Source: Pseudomonadota bacterium (GTDB taxonomy: Bacteria > Desulfobacterota > Desulfobacteria > Desulfobacterales > Desulfobacteraceae). Taken from it: a stretch of DNA of 7,658 nt. Below, one piece after another: positions 5,452 through 7,658 of the stretch. The position numbers were made by a program, and so were the translations under genes. Numbering within the stretch: the first letter of the stretch is position 1; each line of letters opens with the position of its first letter. The stretch lies in NCBI GenBank assembly GCA_018816605.1, contig JAHIVS010000550.1, positions 1 to 7,658 of the forward strand, written 5' to 3'. The notes under the pieces were generated by a model that did no database searches, was not told where the DNA came from, and was given only the letters and a program-made list of their open reading frames with translations.

Positions 5452-5931
5452 CTATTTTTGTTTTTTCGGTGCTTCACTGGTTGCTGTTGGACGGTTGATA
5501 TATTGAATGAAGTTTTTTGCATTATCGCCGCGAAGATTTTCCGCAAGCCCGATAAGGCCGTCTGTCAGGTATTTTGCCGGTATGCCCCTGGACCGCAGAT
5601 AGACCATGGCGATGGTAGCCCGGTCTTTGTGGGGGCAGGCGGTCACCACAATCTTTGTCCTGTCGATTTCATCGAGTCTGGCCGGGAGTTCATTCAAGGG
5701 AATGTTGATGGAAGGTCCGACTTTCCAGGCCTCGTATTCTTCGGAAAACCGGATGTCAATGAGCTGAGCCCGGCCTTCCTCGAGCAGCTCAATCAGGCCC
5801 TCGCTGTCTATTTTCATCTCTTTGCGGGCTGCATAATCAAACCCGGTAATATAGGTTTCCAGGCCGGTATCATCGGCATGGGCCGGTATACACATGCCAA
5901 GGAATAAAACGGCAATAACTAATTTTTTCAT
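5452..5931 (-). CDS. exported single-domain rhodanese-like protein
   Basis: This 159-residue protein starts with a clear Sec signal peptide, MKKLVIAVLFLGMCIPAHA, probably cut after A19, so it acts in the periplasm. The rest is one rhodanese domain. AQLIDIRFSEEYEAWKVG (about 55-72) is the conserved first half. VVTACPHKDRA carries the candidate persulfide cysteine C99 in a six-residue loop closed by R104. Such proteins transfer sulfane sulfur or carry persulfides. The ATG at 5931 is preferred because it opens the signal peptide and follows AAGGAGA eight bases upstream; an upstream in-frame ATG at 6030 would bury the signal sequence. It lies 120 bases after the cation efflux gene on the same strand. 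Its target here is unknown; redox or sulfur handling linked to metal or arsenic defence is only an inference from position. Confidence 0.88.
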   Translation of the reverse strand: MKKLVIAVLFLGMCIPAHADDTGLETYITGFDYAARKEMKIDSEGLIELLEEGRAQLIDIRFSEEYEAWKVGPSINIPLNELPARLDEIDRTKIVVTACPHKDRATIAMVYLRSRGIPAKYLTDGLIGLAENLRGDNAKNFIQYINRPTATSEAPKKQK

Positions 5932-6051
5932 CTTGGTTCTCCTTTTGAAATTCAGATTTTCCCTGGAGACAATTCCGCTCCAGAGCGCCGCAATGAGATA
6001 ATCTTCACTGATTTCCACGAATTTGACCAATTGGACTTTGGCATTTAAACA

Positions 6052-6786
6052 TTAATGGACGTTTTGAACCCCCTCCATGGATAAAAGATGGGAACGGACA
6101 TCATCCAGATCAATATGGCCGGGGACGGCATTCATTAAGATAGCGGTGGAGGATTTGAGAATGGTCCAGCAGTTTTTCAGAATAAACACAGCAATCAGCA
6201 TGGACAGCAAAGGGTCCAGCCAGTACCAGGGTTTATACAACATCACCAGACCGGAGATCATCACCACAACGGAGGTCAGAAAATCCCCCATCATATGCAA
6301 AAAAGCCCCTTTAATGTTCAAATTGTGTTTTGAATCCCGGTGGAGGAGCCAGGCGGAAAACCCGTTTCCCACGATGCCCACCATGGCCGCCCAGATCACA
6401 ATTTTACCGGATACGATTTCAGGGGCTGAAAACCTTTGAAATGCACCATATAGAATAAAAATGCAGGCGCCCGCCAGAAGGGTCACATTCAATAAGGCTG
6501 CCATGATTTCGGCCCGGCGGTATCCAAAGGTATTCTGGTTGGTTGCCCCTTTTTTGCCGATGCGATAGGCAATATAAGAGATCAGGACGGCCATGAAATC
6601 ACTAAAATTGTGGGTGGCGTCGGAAATCAAGGCCATGCTGTTGGCGAAAACCCCGGCAATGACCTGGATCACCGGAATGATCAGGTTCAGGGCAAGGGTG
6701 ATCAAAAGCCTTGTCCCGCTGGTATCTTCAACGTTCTCGGCGTGGTGATGCCCTGAGTCATGCTCGTCTTCATTTGCGTGGGTCAT
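6052..6786 (-). CDS. cation diffusion facilitator (Zn/Co/Cd-type efflux), lacking the C-terminal domain
   Basis: This 244-residue inner-membrane protein contains the complete six-helix core of the CDF family. The metal-site motifs are intact: D56, H59 and D63 in ISDATHNFSDF (helix 2) and H164/D168 in HMMGDFLTS (helix 5). The HxxxD/HxxxD pattern points to zinc-type substrates. The N-terminus is histidine-rich (H3, H9, H13-H15), as in many zinc exporters. Relatives of about 300 residues continue after the EGVQNVH segment into a cytoplasmic ferredoxin-like domain opening with a DLHVW-type strand. Here a TAA at 6054-6052 follows VH directly, so that domain is missing, by truncation or as a naturally short form. 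No other frame downstream restores it. The start has AAGGA at 6797-6793 and lies 27 bases after the permease gene, so the two are likely co-transcribed. Confidence 0.9.
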   Translation of the reverse strand: MTHANEDEHDSGHHHAENVEDTSGTRLLITLALNLIIPVIQVIAGVFANSMALISDATHNFSDFMAVLISYIAYRIGKKGATNQNTFGYRRAEIMAALLNVTLLAGACIFILYGAFQRFSAPEIVSGKIVIWAAMVGIVGNGFSAWLLHRDSKHNLNIKGAFLHMMGDFLTSVVVMISGLVMLYKPWYWLDPLLSMLIAVFILKNCWTILKSSTAILMNAVPGHIDLDDVRSHLLSMEGVQNVH

Positions 6787-6813
6787 TAGAAATCCTTATG
6801 GATACTTGAAATT

Positions 6814-7658
6814 TTAAATTATCATATTAAATAGATAGCCGACAAAAAGAATGCCGGATCCCACTACCCCGATAAAGACGGCAATCAGTCTGGGTTTCAA
6901 AACTTTTCTTAAAATCACCATCTCGGGCAGAGACAGGGCGATGACGCTCATCATGAAAGCCAGGACCGTTCCAAGGGCCGCCCCTTTGCCCAAGAGGGCT
7001 TCGACCACCGGGATAATCCCTGCGGCATTGGAATACATGGGGATGCCGATGAGAACGGAAAGGGGGACCGACCACCAGGAGCCTTTGCCCATGATGGAGG
7101 CCATGACCCCTTCGGGAACAAATCCGTGGATACCGGCGCCCACGGCAATCCCGAGGATGACATAGATCCAGACCCGGCCGATGATTTCTTTAACCGCATC
7201 CCAGCCGTACCGGACCCGGTCGTTCCAGGTCAGCGGTTCTTCTTCCATCTGGACGGCGGTTACATTGATCTTGGTGACCCAGTCTTCGATATGGTTTTCC
7301 ATTTTCAGGCGGCCGATGACCCAGCCGGCGGTAACGGCAATGAAAAGCCCGGTTCCCAGATAGATGGCCGCCACCTTCCAGCCCAGAAGGCCATAGAGAA
7401 GGCCCAGGGCAATTTCATTCACCATGGGGGCTGCGATCAGGAATGAAAAGGTCACACCCAGGGGAACCCCGGCCGTGACAAATCCGATGAACAGGGGAAC
7501 GGCCGAGCAGGAGCAAAAGGGCGTGACAATCCCCAGGAGGGCGGCCAGGATATTACCGGCAAATTCACTTTTCCCGGAAAGAAAGGCCCGGGTTTTTTCA
7601 GGGGTGAAAAAACTGCGGATAATACCCACCCCGAATACTACGATGGCAAGCAGCATCA
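6814..7658 (-). CDS. YraQ/ArsP-type permease (DUF318 family), N-terminus outside window
   Basis: At least 280 residues of an eight-or-so-helix membrane permease of the DUF318 (YraQ/ArsP) family are present. The signature TPFCSCSAVPLFIGF (C48 and C50 of the visible part) is followed by GVTFSFLIAAPMVNE. The second half has the related GIPMYSNAAGIIPVVEALLGKGA segment. A hydrophilic loop (about 115-150) separates the halves. ArsP members export trivalent organoarsenicals such as methylarsenite and roxarsone(III); other members of the same family lie in arsenic clusters without a proven substrate, so no symbol is given. The frame runs off the right edge. Family members normally have a further helix before the first visible residues, so the ATG at 7656 is probably internal and some 20-40 residues are missing. 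It is the first gene seen in the minus-strand block, followed by the CDF transporter. Confidence 0.88.
   Translation of the reverse strand, partial: MLLAIVVFGVGIIRSFFTPEKTRAFLSGKSEFAGNILAALLGIVTPFCSCSAVPLFIGFVTAGVPLGVTFSFLIAAPMVNEIALGLLYGLLGWKVAAIYLGTGLFIAVTAGWVIGRLKMENHIEDWVTKINVTAVQMEEEPLTWNDRVRYGWDAVKEIIGRVWIYVILGIAVGAGIHGFVPEGVMASIMGKGSWWSVPLSVLIGIPMYSNAAGIIPVVEALLGKGAALGTVLAFMMSVIALSLPEMVILRKVLKPRLIAVFIGVVGSGILFVGYLFNMII

Noticed and set aside
5304..5546. 80-codon minus-strand frame extending past the rhodanese stop
   Set aside because: Mostly overlaps the rhodanese gene in another frame; the remaining part resembles no known protein and has no start signal.
5317..5907. 196-codon plus-strand open frame opposite the rhodanese gene
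   Set aside because: The minus strand encodes a signal peptide and a recognisable rhodanese domain with its own ribosome binding site, so this frame is a shadow.

Overview
This window is an arsenic and metal-resistance region, probably from a Desulfobacterota (Desulfobacter/Desulfobacula-like sulfate reducer) chromosome or island. That taxonomic guess is inference. It rests on moderately GC-rich coding DNA, strong AGGAG-type ribosome binding sites, a corrinoid-protein-type 4Fe-4S domain, and the combination of ACR3, thioredoxin-type ArsC and a YraQ-type permease. No rRNA, tRNA, CRISPR array or insertion sequence was found.

Plus strand, 51-2143: a tightly packed four-gene operon. It encodes a DGC-domain zinc-binding-type protein (ArsE-like), a membrane-anchored thioredoxin-fold protein with a CIPC centre (ArsF-like), a CcdA/DsbD-like six-helix membrane protein (ArsG-like) and a 4Fe-4S protein. 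The first three match the gene order of arsEFG, described for reduction of nitrated aromatic arsenicals and export of the aminated products. The fourth gene is not a named ars component and is the best candidate here for an undescribed partner. A 345-base gap follows; it holds the remains of a small reading frame (2162-2426) and the promoter/operator of the next operon.

Plus strand, 2489-4448: a compact arsR-arsC-acr3 operon. It encodes an arsenite-sensing repressor, a thioredoxin-coupled arsenate reductase and an arsenite efflux permease. Start and stop codons overlap at both junctions, and a perfect 8-bp inverted repeat lies over the putative promoter.

Minus strand, from the right edge leftward: a YraQ/ArsP-type permease (start lies outside the window), a cation diffusion facilitator without its C-terminal cytoplasmic domain, and an exported single-domain rhodanese. 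An AT-rich Phd/YefM-RelE/ParE toxin-antitoxin pair (5258-4648) sits between the two convergent resistance blocks and has its own palindromic operator.

Together the genes suggest layered arsenic defence. Arsenate is reduced by ArsC, arsenite leaves through ACR3, and organic arsenicals may be handled by ArsEFG and the YraQ/ArsP-type permease. Several thiol and iron-sulfur redox proteins (CcdA-like, thioredoxin-like, rhodanese, 4Fe-4S) may supply electrons or sulfur. The cooperation of these parts is inferred from gene position and protein family only.
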